The notes beneath the pieces were generated by a model that did not search any database, was not told where the DNA came from, and saw only the letters and a list, made by a program, of their open reading frames with translations. Below are positions 9,407 to 18,472 of a DNA stretch of 64,000 nucleotides, one piece after another; the stretch's first letter is position 1; the number at the start of each line of letters is the position of its first letter. A program made the position numbers and the translations under genes. Source of the DNA: Lysinibacter cavernae (GTDB lineage: Bacteria; Actinomycetota; Actinomycetes; Actinomycetales; Microbacteriaceae); NCBI RefSeq assembly GCF_011758565.1, contig NZ_JAAMOX010000004.1:43975-107974 (forward strand), given 5' to 3'.

Positions 9407-9765
9407 GCAACCCGAATATCCAAGGCCCGTTGAACCCCGGCGAACACGTCAACCCCGATCAGTCGCCAACGGTGCCGCTCGAACATACGACCGCTTCCCC
9501 TCAGGACGCAGCCGGCTTCGACCAGACGCAGCCACAGGCCGCGGTTCCACCACGCGCTTCCGAAAAGCCGCTCCAGGCCAGACTCGGCACGATCGTATGG
9601 GGCGTACTGCTCGTCGCGTTTGCGGTTATCGTTGCCGTTGTTCAGCTCAACCCAGCTACGTTTAGCAACGCGGCAAACACAAGCGTTCTCATCACAGCAG
9701 GCCTCATCGGCGCAGGACTTTTGCTTGTACTCGCCGGCATCGCGGCAGCTGTTCGCAAAAAATAG
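9403..9765 (+). CDS. Two-helix membrane protein, PspC partner
   Basis: A 120-residue protein starting inside the stop codon of the PspC gene (ATGA), so it is surely co-translated with it. The first 60 residues are proline-, asparagine- and glutamine-rich and polar. Then come two transmembrane segments (IVWGVLLVAFAVIVAVVQ and VLITAGLIGAGLLLVLAG), ending in AAVRKK, which places the tail inside. I do not recognise a named family, though small two-helix proteins of this kind are common beside actinobacterial PspC genes. Probably a small partner of the envelope-stress locus; that is inference from position. The longer frame from 9343 lies inside the PspC gene and has no RBS. Confidence 0.75.
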   Translation: MSNPNIQGPLNPGEHVNPDQSPTVPLEHTTASPQDAAGFDQTQPQAAVPPRASEKPLQARLGTIVWGVLLVAFAVIVAVVQLNPATFSNAANTSVLITAGLIGAGLLLVLAGIAAAVRKK

Positions 9766-9794
9766 GCGAAGGAGTATCTGCTCGTTTCCTTCGG

Positions 9795-10799
9795 TTAGAG
9801 CCCCGTGCCGTGAACGGTATGGGGCTCTATGCGTGTAAGCTCCTCGTCGCTGAGTGGCGCCGCGTCGAGGGCAGCGACATTTTGTTCAAGCTGGGCAACA
9901 CTCGACGCCCCGATCAGCGCCGAGGTTACCTGCGGCTGGCGCAGAATCCAGCTCAGGGCCAACTGCGCAAGCGTCTGCCCCCTCGATGCGGCGATATCGT
10001 TGAGGGCTCGCGCACGACCAAGGTATTCCTCACTGATGCGTTCCTTCGGCAGAAATACGCTCGTGGCGGCCCGAGAGTCTGCTGGAATGGTGCCGCCAAG
10101 ATAGCGATCTGTCAGCAGCCCCTGCGCGAGCGGAGAGAACACAATCGATCCGATGCCCTCTCGCTCAAGCACGGGGAAGAGGCCGTGCTCGATATGACGG
10201 TCGAACATTGAGTATCGTGGCTGGTGGATGAGGAGCCGAACGTTATGTGCGGAAAGCGCGGCCACCATGGCCTCGGTCTGCTCAGGGTTGTAGTTCGATA
10301 CTCCGACGTAGAGCGCTTTACCACTCGTCACGGCGTGAGCGAGCGCGCCTGCAGTCTCCTCGATTGGTGTATCCGGGTCTGGTCGGTGATGGTAAAAAAT
10401 ATCGACGTAGTCGAGCCCCATCCGCTGCAAACTGCGGTCAAGCGACGACAGCAGGTACTTGCGAGATCCCCATTCGCCATAGGGGCCTTTGTGCATGTAG
10501 TACCCGGCTTTCGTCGAGACAATGAGTTCGTCTCGATAGGGAGCAAGGTCTTCTGCAAAAATCCGGCCGAAGTTGCGTTCAGCAGAGCCAGCTGGTGGCC
10601 CGTAGTTGTTGGCGAGGTCAATGTGGGTAATACCGAGGTCAAAGGCCCTCCTCAGAATCTCGCGCTGCGTCTCGATTGCCCTGGTGTCGCCAAAGTTGTG
10701 CCACAAACCGAGAGATAGTTCCGGGAGCAATAGGCCACTACGGCCGCATCTGGCGTATGGCATCGACGCGTATCGATTGTCGTTGGCAACATAGGTCAT
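9795..10799 (-). CDS. Aldo/keto reductase, YghZ/Gpr-like
   Basis: A 334-residue NADPH-dependent aldo/keto reductase with the (beta/alpha)8 tetrad visible: D61 and Y66 in IDLANNYGPP, K97 in VSTKAG, and H138 in DIFYHHR. The whole N-terminal half (CGRSGLLLPELSLGLWHNFG, GSAERNFGR) closely follows the E. coli YghZ (L-glyceraldehyde-3-phosphate reductase) pattern, as do many AKR14-type enzymes and Kv-beta-like proteins. These reduce reactive aldehydes such as methylglyoxal. It is divergent from a MerR-family regulator, with a dyad operator between them, so it may be induced by whatever that regulator senses. Symbol not given because the substrate cannot be inferred safely. Confidence 0.88.
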   Translation of the reverse strand: MTYVANDNRYASMPYARCGRSGLLLPELSLGLWHNFGDTRAIETQREILRRAFDLGITHIDLANNYGPPAGSAERNFGRIFAEDLAPYRDELIVSTKAGYYMHKGPYGEWGSRKYLLSSLDRSLQRMGLDYVDIFYHHRPDPDTPIEETAGALAHAVTSGKALYVGVSNYNPEQTEAMVAALSAHNVRLLIHQPRYSMFDRHIEHGLFPVLEREGIGSIVFSPLAQGLLTDRYLGGTIPADSRAATSVFLPKERISEEYLGRARALNDIAASRGQTLAQLALSWILRQPQVTSALIGASSVAQLEQNVAALDAAPLSDEELTRIEPHTVHGTGL

Positions 10800-10842
10800 G
10801 GTGTTGTTCCTCTCACGCAGCGTGACGGCGTCAAAAACCTGC

Positions 10843-10873
10843 TTGACTTTGACGTAACGTCAACTTTTATCGT
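10843..10873 (+). promoter_or_regulatory. MerR-type promoter with dyad operator
   Basis: A -35 box TTGACT (10843-10848) is followed by a 19-bp spacer and a -10-like TATCGT (10868-10873). Inside the spacer lies a perfect dyad TTGACGT-A-ACGTCAA (10849-10863). An over-long spacer carrying a 7-bp dyad is the hallmark of promoters activated by MerR-family proteins through DNA untwisting. It points at the regulator gene starting at 10939; the same dyad could control the divergent reductase. Confidence 0.65.
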
Positions 10874-10938
10874 TGTACACGTGCCGCTCCGCAGCACACA
10901 TCGCACAGCATCCGCCCACTCTACACAGGGGAACACCG

Positions 10939-11700
10939 ATGGAACAGTCTATTTCGGAGATCGCCAGGCTCACCGGAACCACCTCGCGCACGCTTCGCCA
11001 CTATCAGGCGATAGGCCTGCTCGAGCCAAGCCGCGTCGGGTACAACGGCTATCGCTACTACGACGACGACGCGCTCGTGAGGCTCCAACGCATCCTGCTG
11101 CTCCGCCAACTCGGCCTCGGCCTTGAAGCGATTGCCTCGGTGCTCTCGGGGGCTCAGAGCAACACGGATGCGCTTGATACACACCTGCGATGGTTGCATG
11201 CAGAGCGCGAGCACCTCGACCGACAGATTCGATCGGTAGAGACAACACTCAAGAAACTCACGAATGGAGAACACCTCATGGCCGAAGAAATGTTTGACGG
11301 CTTCGATCACACTGCCCACCGAGAAGAAGTGGTACAACGCTGGGGCGCAGATACGTATCAGCGCAGCAATACTTGGTGGACACAACTGAGCGAAGAACAA
11401 CGCAAGGAATTCCTTCACGCCCAGCGGCTCATCCAGGATGAGTTCGGCGCGGCCCAGCTCGCAGGCCACTCGCCGGAAAGTGATCAGGTTCAGGCGATTG
11501 CGGCAAAGCAGGTTGACTGGCTCAGGGTTGGTGCAGAGGGGACGGGGATGTCCGTCACCGCAGAGTATGTTGCTGGGCTCGGCGAACTCTACGTGAGTGA
11601 CCCTCGTTTCGGCAAGAACTACACCAGGCATGACCCATCCGGAGCCGAGTACGTCAGGGATGCGCTTGCCTACTACGCATCGCACTCCCTCACGACGTAA
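10939..11700 (+). CDS. MerR-family regulator with TipAS-like domain
   Basis: A 253-residue regulator. The N-terminal winged helix (ISEIARLTGTTSRTLRHYQAIGLLEPSRVGYNGYRYY split by helix turns, residues 4-40) and the following helices are typical MerR. A coiled coil (about 80-112) leads to a C-terminal helical domain (about 135-250, WWTQLSEEQRKEFLHAQ ... AEYVAGLGELYVSDPRF) of the TipAS type, which in TipA binds hydrophobic peptides or thiopeptide antibiotics. The start at 10939 follows AGGGGAACACC; the in-frame ATG at 10873 would fall in the promoter. It probably regulates itself and the divergent aldo/keto reductase through the dyad at 10849-10863. The ligand is unknown. Confidence 0.88.
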   Translation: MEQSISEIARLTGTTSRTLRHYQAIGLLEPSRVGYNGYRYYDDDALVRLQRILLLRQLGLGLEAIASVLSGAQSNTDALDTHLRWLHAEREHLDRQIRSVETTLKKLTNGEHLMAEEMFDGFDHTAHREEVVQRWGADTYQRSNTWWTQLSEEQRKEFLHAQRLIQDEFGAAQLAGHSPESDQVQAIAAKQVDWLRVGAEGTGMSVTAEYVAGLGELYVSDPRFGKNYTRHDPSGAEYVRDALAYYASHSLTT

Positions 11701-11704
11701 CCGG

Positions 11705-12125
11705 TTAGGACTCGGCCTCGGCCGTTATGGCTCGTTGGAGCCGTGACGTTGTCAGGTTCTGCTTGATGATCAAGGCGAAGTCGTCATCCGTGCAATCGAG
11801 CGAACGGAATGACGGCAGCCCTGAGGCAGGGGCGGCAGCGATCGCAACGCTCCAGCAGTACGCGAGTCCCTTGCGAAGCGCCCGCACCAGGCTCCCCAGG
11901 CCAGAGAGGCTTGTGTCACTGAGTCGGTTGCAAGGCCATCGCAACCGCCTTCCGTAGGCTCAAGGACGAGTCTGTAGCGAGGAATCGAAGCCAAGTTCGA
12001 AACTCAGCGGAACCGCGCGCAAGAATCCAATATCGAGTGTGCGGAGCATTAGTTCGCATGCCTCGGGTTTCTTCACAGCCCGGGATTGCTCCCTCAAAAA
12101 ACAGGCGGAACGGTAACGCAGTCAT
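11705..12125 (-). pseudogene. Candidate frameshifted HEAT-repeat gene remnant
   Basis: No intact gene fills 11701-12178. On the minus strand one frame ends in FRTWLRFLATDSSLSLRKAVAMAL (read in two pieces, stop near 11916). A second frame, from about 11944 down to 11705, continues with LGSLVRALRKGLAYCWSVAIAAA and TDDDFALIIKQNLTTSRLQ. Together these look like consecutive HEAT-type helical repeats (the pattern 'VRKAVAxAL ... D-x-I-x-x-NL-x-x-x-RL') joined across one frameshift near 11925-11940. No clean start with an RBS is seen. The resemblance is by eye only. It could also be chance open frames in spacer DNA. Confidence 0.35.
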
Positions 12126-12178
12126 AACCTTCTGACAACCCCATTCACTTTCGATACCAGCCGTTGTAGGGTGTGGAT

Positions 12179-13303
12179 ATGAGGATTTCCGTTCCCAAAG
12201 AAGTGAAAAACAACGAATTCCGCGTAGCTATCACCCCCGCTGGCGTTCACGACCTCACGACTAACGGCCATGAGGTGTTTATTCAAAGCGGTGCAGGTAT
12301 AGGCTCAAGCATCCCGGATGCCGAATACGCGCAGGCGGGTGCCACTATTGTCTCGACCGCCGCTGAAACCTGGGCTACCGGCGAGCTTGTGCTCAAAGTC
12401 AAAGAGCCGGTTCCTGAGGAGTACGGCTACTTTCGTCCTGACCTCGCCCTCTTCACCTATCTACACCTCGCGGCAGAGCCAGCGCTCGCTGATGCGCTCC
12501 TCGCCTCAGGAGCAACAGCCATCGCATACGAAACGGTACAGCTCCCGAACAACGCACTCCCGCTTCTTGCGCCGATGAGCGAGGTGGCAGGAAGGCTCTC
12601 CGTACTCGTTGGCGCCAACACAATGCTGAAGCCACACGGCGGACCAGGGCTCCTCATGCCTGGCGTGCCAGGAACCCGATCGGCGGATGTTGTCATCCTC
12701 GGCGGCGGCGTCGCCGGCACAAATGCCCTCGCGGTCGCCTACGGACTTGGGGCAAGGGTCACGGTGCTCGACACCAACCTTGTGCGCCTCCGTGAGCTCG
12801 ACGCACAATATGCGGGGCACATCAAGACCATCGCATCAAACAGCTATGAAATCGAGAAGGCTCTTGTCGATGCCGACCTGGTCATCGGCTCGGTCTTGCT
12901 TCCCGGCTCGCGTACCCCTCGACTCGTGAGCAACGCGCTCGTTGCCAAGATGAAGCAGGGCAGTGTGCTCGTTGACATCTCTGTCGACCAGGGCGGCTGC
13001 TTCGAGGATTCACGCCCAACGACCCACGACGACCCAACATTCACCGTCCACGGTTCCGTGTTCTACTGCGTCGGCAATATGCCTGGCGCGGTGCCACACA
13101 CGTCAACATATGCGCTCACCAACGCGACGCTCCCCTACATTCGTCAGATGGCAAGGCTCGGGTGGCGCGAAGCCTGTCGAGCGGATGCCGCACTCGCCAA
13201 GGGCATTAATGTCTCGGGGTCGCGGGTGGTCAACGCATCGGTCGCCGACGCTCTCAATCGCCCGGCTGAGTCAGTGGACGAGCTGCTGGCAACAACGGCG
13301 TAG
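12179..13303 (+). CDS. ald: Alanine dehydrogenase
   Basis: A 374-residue NAD-dependent L-alanine dehydrogenase converting alanine to pyruvate and ammonium (and the reverse). It opens with the family signature MRISVPKEVKNNEFRVAITP and contains LKVKEP (substrate lysine region), LFTYLHLAA with the conserved His, and a Rossmann nucleotide site VVILGGGVAGTNALAVAYGLGA. Near the C-terminus are DISVDQGGC and PGAVPHTSTYALTNATLPY, both standard for Ald. I start at the ATG at 12179 because homologues begin MR(V/I)xxPKE; a GTG two codons upstream is possible. It stands alone on the plus strand and converges on the PP2C gene. Confidence 0.95.
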   Translation: MRISVPKEVKNNEFRVAITPAGVHDLTTNGHEVFIQSGAGIGSSIPDAEYAQAGATIVSTAAETWATGELVLKVKEPVPEEYGYFRPDLALFTYLHLAAEPALADALLASGATAIAYETVQLPNNALPLLAPMSEVAGRLSVLVGANTMLKPHGGPGLLMPGVPGTRSADVVILGGGVAGTNALAVAYGLGARVTVLDTNLVRLRELDAQYAGHIKTIASNSYEIEKALVDADLVIGSVLLPGSRTPRLVSNALVAKMKQGSVLVDISVDQGGCFEDSRPTTHDDPTFTVHGSVFYCVGNMPGAVPHTSTYALTNATLPYIRQMARLGWREACRADAALAKGINVSGSRVVNASVADALNRPAESVDELLATTA

Positions 13304-13326
13304 TCCGAGCGGCCAGAGCCAGCACG

Positions 13327-14154
13327 CTACAGCAGACTAATGCCGGTATACGTGTCCTCAGCAGGCGCGTACTCGGCGCTCACGACGTCAACAACAACAA
13401 TGGTGACGTTGTCTCGCCCGCTGTTGCTGAGCGCCTGGGCAAGCAGTTCTCGGGCTGCTTGCTCTGGAGTCTCGGCGACGCCAAGGAAATGCTCGATGCC
13501 GTGGTCTGTAAGTTCTTTGGTGAGCCCATCTGAACAGATGAGCAGTCGCTGGCCTTCGACCAGGGCAAGCTGGACGTAATCGGGAATCGGCTCTTCGTTA
13601 AAACCAACCGCACGAGTAATGACGTTGCTGTGCGGATGCGTCTCGGCCTCTTCAGGCGTGATCGAACCGGTGTCAATGAGATGTTGGACCACGGAATGGT
13701 CGACCGTGATTTGGCTGAGCGCACCCTCAAAGTATTGATACACCCGCGAGTCGCCGATGTTGAAGCAGTCCCAGAGAAGGGTTTGGTCATGATTTGCGAG
13801 CGCGATGCCGGTAACCGTCGTGCCGGTGCCGAGGTCGCTGTCTCCGGCGTTCACCTCGATGTCTTCAACAGCCTGGCTCAGCGCCGCATCGATGTCGTTG
13901 CGGCACACGGTTGGGGTGCCACCGAGTTGACCGAGGCGACGGACCACAGCAGCGCTGGCGACGTCACCAGCTGAGTGACCACCCATTCCGTCAGCAACCG
14001 CAAAAACCGGCGGAGTTGTGACGTAGCTATCTTCGTTAACTTCACGCCGGTATCCAACATCGGTAATTGCGAACCACGAGAGTTTCACTTTGCCAGGGTT
14101 AAGATCGGGCGCGTCAACGACGAATTCGTTCTGGTTGAGACCAACCTCTGTCAT
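13327..14154 (-). CDS. PP2C-family serine/threonine phosphatase
   Basis: About 275 residues of a bacterial PP2C (PPM) metal-dependent phosphatase. Visible motifs are GYRREVNEDSY, VADGMGGHSAGDVAS (metal aspartates), DSRVYQY, LLICSDGLTKEL and SGRDNVTIVVV, in order. There is no membrane segment, so it acts in the cytoplasm, most likely reversing Hanks-type kinase phosphorylation. The longest frame starts with a GTG at 14196, but that lies inside a 15-bp inverted repeat that looks like the upstream gene's terminator, so I start at the ATG at 14154. A short polar N-terminus of about 25 residues precedes the catalytic domain; no FHA or kinase gene is next to it. Confidence 0.88.
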   Translation of the reverse strand: MTEVGLNQNEFVVDAPDLNPGKVKLSWFAITDVGYRREVNEDSYVTTPPVFAVADGMGGHSAGDVASAAVVRRLGQLGGTPTVCRNDIDAALSQAVEDIEVNAGDSDLGTGTTVTGIALANHDQTLLWDCFNIGDSRVYQYFEGALSQITVDHSVVQHLIDTGSITPEEAETHPHSNVITRAVGFNEEPIPDYVQLALVEGQRLLICSDGLTKELTDHGIEHFLGVAETPEQAARELLAQALSNSGRDNVTIVVVDVVSAEYAPAEDTYTGISLL

Positions 14155-14188
14155 TCGGATGTCTTTCGCACACAACGAGCCTAGTCGG

Positions 14189-14230
14189 TTCTCCACCGCG
14201 CCAACGAGTGTAACGTGGCGCGGTGGAGAA
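14189..14230 (-). terminator. Strong hairpin terminator
   Basis: Perfect 15-bp arms (14189-14203 and 14216-14230) with a 12-nt loop, located 20 bases downstream of the stop of the membrane protein gene at 14251. No T-run follows, as is common for actinobacterial hairpin terminators. It separates that gene from the PP2C gene. Confidence 0.7.
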
Positions 14231-14250
14231 CTCAGACAGCTCGTGCGCTG

Positions 14251-14763
14251 TTAGGAGTTGAAAGGAACGTAGCCCTGGTTGGGCACGCCGTTGAACCGAA
14301 CGTTGTCTTTGAGGATGTTGTTGTACCAGCTTGGCGGCGGAACCGACGCTGGGTTGAACTGAGCCTTGTTGACCGCAACCACGATCAGCCAAATCAAGCC
14401 AAGGAAGAAGCCAAAGATTGTGTACCCCACCGCGTTGAGGCCAAGTTTGAGGTTGATCCGGTACATGGCGAGAACGTAGAGCACGAGGAAGGCAATATTA
14501 CCCACGAACGGGATAAACGATACAAAGAAGTACCACGGGTTGATGTCACCAAGCTTGAGAAAAATCATGGTGTTGTAGATCGGAACCCACGCGCGCCACT
14601 TCTTGTCCACGCCTGCTTTCGTGAACAGCATCGACATAAAGATCGACGAGATGACGTAGCCGGCAACCGCAAAAATAAAGATGACAAATGCGTACACCGC
14701 GAGGAAGGCAAAGAGCGCAAAGCCCTCTGTGGTGCTGTAATCGGAATATTCAGTAAGGAACAC
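14251..14763 (-). CDS. Multi-pass membrane protein (DUF5684-like)
   Basis: A 170-residue integral membrane protein with about four helices: GFALFAFLAVYAFVIFIFAVAGYVI in two turns, a short re-entrant segment after MSMLFTKAGVDKKWRAWVPIYN, WYFFVSFIPFVGNIAFLVLY, and GYTIFGFFLGLIWLIVVAVN. The 'KKWRAWVPIYN' block after the first helix, followed by 'PWYF..IPFVG', is typical of DUF5684 and of unplaced 'signal peptidase-neighbour' membrane proteins; function unknown. I use the GTG at 14763 (AAAGG eight bases upstream) rather than the ATG at 14814, because the extra residues are not membrane-like. It ends just before the 14189-14230 hairpin. Confidence 0.72.
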   Translation of the reverse strand: MFLTEYSDYSTTEGFALFAFLAVYAFVIFIFAVAGYVISSIFMSMLFTKAGVDKKWRAWVPIYNTMIFLKLGDINPWYFFVSFIPFVGNIAFLVLYVLAMYRINLKLGLNAVGYTIFGFFLGLIWLIVVAVNKAQFNPASVPPPSWYNNILKDNVRFNGVPNQGYVPFNS

Positions 14764-14878
14764 GAGGTTGCCTTTCGGGTGAAGTTGGGTCGGCCTAGCA
14801 TACCGACGAAACATGAAACTCTGAGTTTACTCAAAGTTCGATTCCTAGCGTAGCGCGCACACCCCGACCAACGCCAGG

Positions 14879-15661
14879 CTACAGGCCGGGAACCACCAAT
14901 TGCAGCGTATGTTCGTCTGCGAGAGCAACCTCATGCCCCGTTGAGAGCAGCCCTTCAAGCAACTCGTGAGCAGTCGAAAACTCGACTCCTTCACGAGCAA
15001 GAGAGCGTACAAGCTCGCCCTTGCCTTTTTTATTGAAGTGATTGAGCGCACGCAGTGAGCCGTCACGCTCTCTCGTGAGAACATCAACAGAGAGAAAACG
15101 GTCGGAGAACGGTACCGGCGCCAACTCGCGATACCCCTTTGACCGCAAGTCGATGACTAACTCGTGCCCGTTGCCAAACATCGTCTCCGGCAGCTGGCTC
15201 CAGAATGCCCTCAGTGTGTTACCGCGACCGAGTACCGCAGAGTTGTATGACAGCCGATAAGCGGGGATATGGTCGCCCGCCATGATCGGGCCAAACAAGG
15301 CCGACTGGATGATGACGTGGTGATGCAGGTACGCGAGAGCAGCAGCATCGAGTGACGCCACGCCAATAGCGTCGTACAGGACACCGGTGTATCTGGCAAT
15401 TGCTGGCAGCGTTGGAGCGGTGCGAAGCTCACGATTTCGGTCAATTTCGCCAAGCTGCTTTGGCCCAAGCTTGAGCACTCGCTGGCTTTCGTCTACGTCG
15501 GCCGCAAGAGAGACGACCACTTCAACAAGAGATTCCCTGCGCTTGAGCAGTAGCGCGGAATCCTCGGGGCTTAACGAGAGAGAGGCGAGACCACTCAGTT
15601 GGAGTGGCCCCGCCTCTCCCCCGCTGACCTTCGTTTCGGAAGGCGGCAGAAGAATTTTCAT
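14879..15661 (-). CDS. yaaA: YaaA family peroxide-stress protein
   Basis: About 260 residues of the YaaA/DUF328 (UPF0246) family, a DNA-binding protein that in E. coli lowers free iron and limits oxidative damage. It begins MKILLPPSETK, the form normal for actinobacterial members, and includes VLYDAIGVASLDAAALAYL, FGPIMAGDHIPAYRLS and LVIDLRSKGY, all family blocks. The frame extends upstream to 15688 but homologues start at this methionine. It follows atpC by 56 bases on the same strand with only a weak 5-bp stem (15691-15705) between, so it may be read from the end of the ATP synthase transcript. Confidence 0.88.
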   Translation of the reverse strand: MKILLPPSETKVSGGEAGPLQLSGLASLSLSPEDSALLLKRRESLVEVVVSLAADVDESQRVLKLGPKQLGEIDRNRELRTAPTLPAIARYTGVLYDAIGVASLDAAALAYLHHHVIIQSALFGPIMAGDHIPAYRLSYNSAVLGRGNTLRAFWSQLPETMFGNGHELVIDLRSKGYRELAPVPFSDRFLSVDVLTRERDGSLRALNHFNKKGKGELVRSLAREGVEFSTAHELLEGLLSTGHEVALADEHTLQLVVPGL

Positions 15662-15717
15662 TATGGTTATTGACTCGCACGTCATCACCTCGGCCCTAGA
15701 GGCCGGATGCTGGCGTG

Positions 15718-15984
15718 TTAGGCGACGATCGAAGCCCGTCCGGCAACAACCTGCACAACGTTGTTGTCGACCGACAGGAAGCCGTCGGCAGCGTCAACAA
15801 CAACCCTGGAGCCGTCAAGCGCGGTCACCCGCACCTCACCGCCGGCAAGGATAGCAAGCATCGGTTCGTGACCGGCAAGGATGCCGATCTCGCCTTCGAC
15901 GGTCTTTGCGATGATCTGCGATGCCTCGCCAGTCCACACTTCGCGGTCTGCCGAAACAACACTCACCGTAAGAGGCGCTGCCAT
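15718..15984 (-). CDS. atpC: ATP synthase F1 epsilon subunit
   Basis: An 88-residue epsilon subunit consisting of little more than the N-terminal beta-sandwich (TVSVVSADREVWTGEASQI, GEIGILAGHEPMLAIL, VVDAADGFLSVDNNVVQVVA). It lacks the C-terminal two-helix hairpin that inhibits ATP hydrolysis in E. coli and Bacillus. Short epsilon subunits of this sort are usual in several actinobacteria. The start at 15984 is two bases after the atpD stop; the longer frame runs into atpD. Last gene of the ATP synthase operon. Confidence 0.93.
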   Translation of the reverse strand: MAAPLTVSVVSADREVWTGEASQIIAKTVEGEIGILAGHEPMLAILAGGEVRVTALDGSRVVVDAADGFLSVDNNVVQVVAGRASIVA

Positions 15985-15986
15985 AA

Positions 15987-17465
<1,479 letters not shown>

Positions 17466-18365
17466 CTAGTTGGCAAGCGCGTCAGCGCCGCCCACAATTT
17501 CTGAAATCTGTTGGGTAATTTCCGACTGACGGGCGTTGTTGGCCAGTCGGGTGTAGTCACGAATGAGTCCGTCAGCGTTGTCGCTGGCCGACTTCATCGC
17601 CTTCTGCGTTGCGGCGTGCTTTGAAGCGGCCGACTGCAGCATTGCGTTGAAGATACGAGACTCGATATAAACCGGCAGGAGTTTGTCAAGAACGCTTTCG
17701 GCGTCGGGCTCAAACTCGTACAGCGGCTCAATCTTCGCCAGTTCGGGGCCGGCTTCGGCCTCTCCCTGTACGAGCTCAAGTGGCAGGAGACGGATGACCT
17801 CTGGGGTCTGCGTCATCATGCTCACGAAGCGGTTGTAGACCACGTGAATCTCGTCAACGCCGCCCTGTTTCGCATCGCGTGCGAATGCCTCAAGCAGCGT
17901 GTCGCCGATTTCTTGTGCCGTCTCGAAGACCGGGTTGTCAGTTCCACCCGACCAGACGCGCTCTGCAGCGCGCTGACGGAATGCAAAGTACCCCTGGGCC
18001 TTGCGACCAACGAGGTAGTAGACAACTTCTTTGCCTTCTTCGCGCAGCAGTTCGCTGAGCTGTTCAGCTTCGCGCAAAACGTTTGAGTTGAACGCACCAG
18101 CGAGACCACGGTCAGACGAGAAGATGAGCACGGCAGCGCGCTCAACCTTTTCGGGCTCTGTAGTCAGCAGGTGATCAACATTTGAGTGCGAAGCCACGGC
18201 CGAAACGGCGCGGGTAATGGCGCGTGCGTAAGGGGTTGATGCCTGGACTCGTGCCTGTGCCTTCTGGATACGTGAGGCAGCGATCAACTCCATTGCACGC
18301 GTGATCTTCTTGGTCGTCTGGGCAGATTTGATTTTCTGCCGGTAGACCCGAAGTTGCGCTCCCAT
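17466..18365 (-). CDS. atpG: ATP synthase F1 gamma subunit
   Basis: A 299-residue gamma subunit, the central rotor shaft. The N-terminal coiled-coil helix ([25 protein letters not shown] cut here to its key part [16 protein letters not shown]) and the C-terminal helix ([39 protein letters not shown], key part [15 protein letters not shown]) are textbook. The middle Rossmann-like domain contains [14 protein letters not shown]. Separated from atpA by a 107-base gap holding two tandem hairpins. Confidence 0.97.
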   Translation of the reverse strand: MGAQLRVYRQKIKSAQTTKKITRAMELIAASRIQKAQARVQASTPYARAITRAVSAVASHSNVDHLLTTEPEKVERAAVLIFSSDRGLAGAFNSNVLREAEQLSELLREEGKEVVYYLVGRKAQGYFAFRQRAAERVWSGGTDNPVFETAQEIGDTLLEAFARDAKQGGVDEIHVVYNRFVSMMTQTPEVIRLLPLELVQGEAEAGPELAKIEPLYEFEPDAESVLDKLLPVYIESRIFNAMLQSAASKHAATQKAMKSASDNADGLIRDYTRLANNARQSEITQQISEIVGGADALAN

Positions 18366-18411
18366 GTCTCTCCTGTGTTCCTAAAAGTTATTCGATCGGT
18401 GTGTTTGTGTT

Positions 18412-18460
18412 CGCTGTGGTGGCAGATGCTCCGCCACCACAGCGGGCGTCAAACGACGCC
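18412..18460 (-). promoter_or_regulatory. Tandem hairpins between atpA and atpG
   Basis: Reading along the operon after the atpA stop, a 6-bp stem with a 4-nt loop (GGCGTC/GACGCC, 18445-18460) is followed immediately by a perfect 12-bp stem with a 9-nt loop (18412-18423 with 18433-18444). No T-run follows. Position inside an operon suggests RNA stabilisation, a processing site, or partial attenuation that sets the ratio of alpha to gamma. Confidence 0.6.
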
Positions 18461-18472
18461 TGTCAAAAGCGA

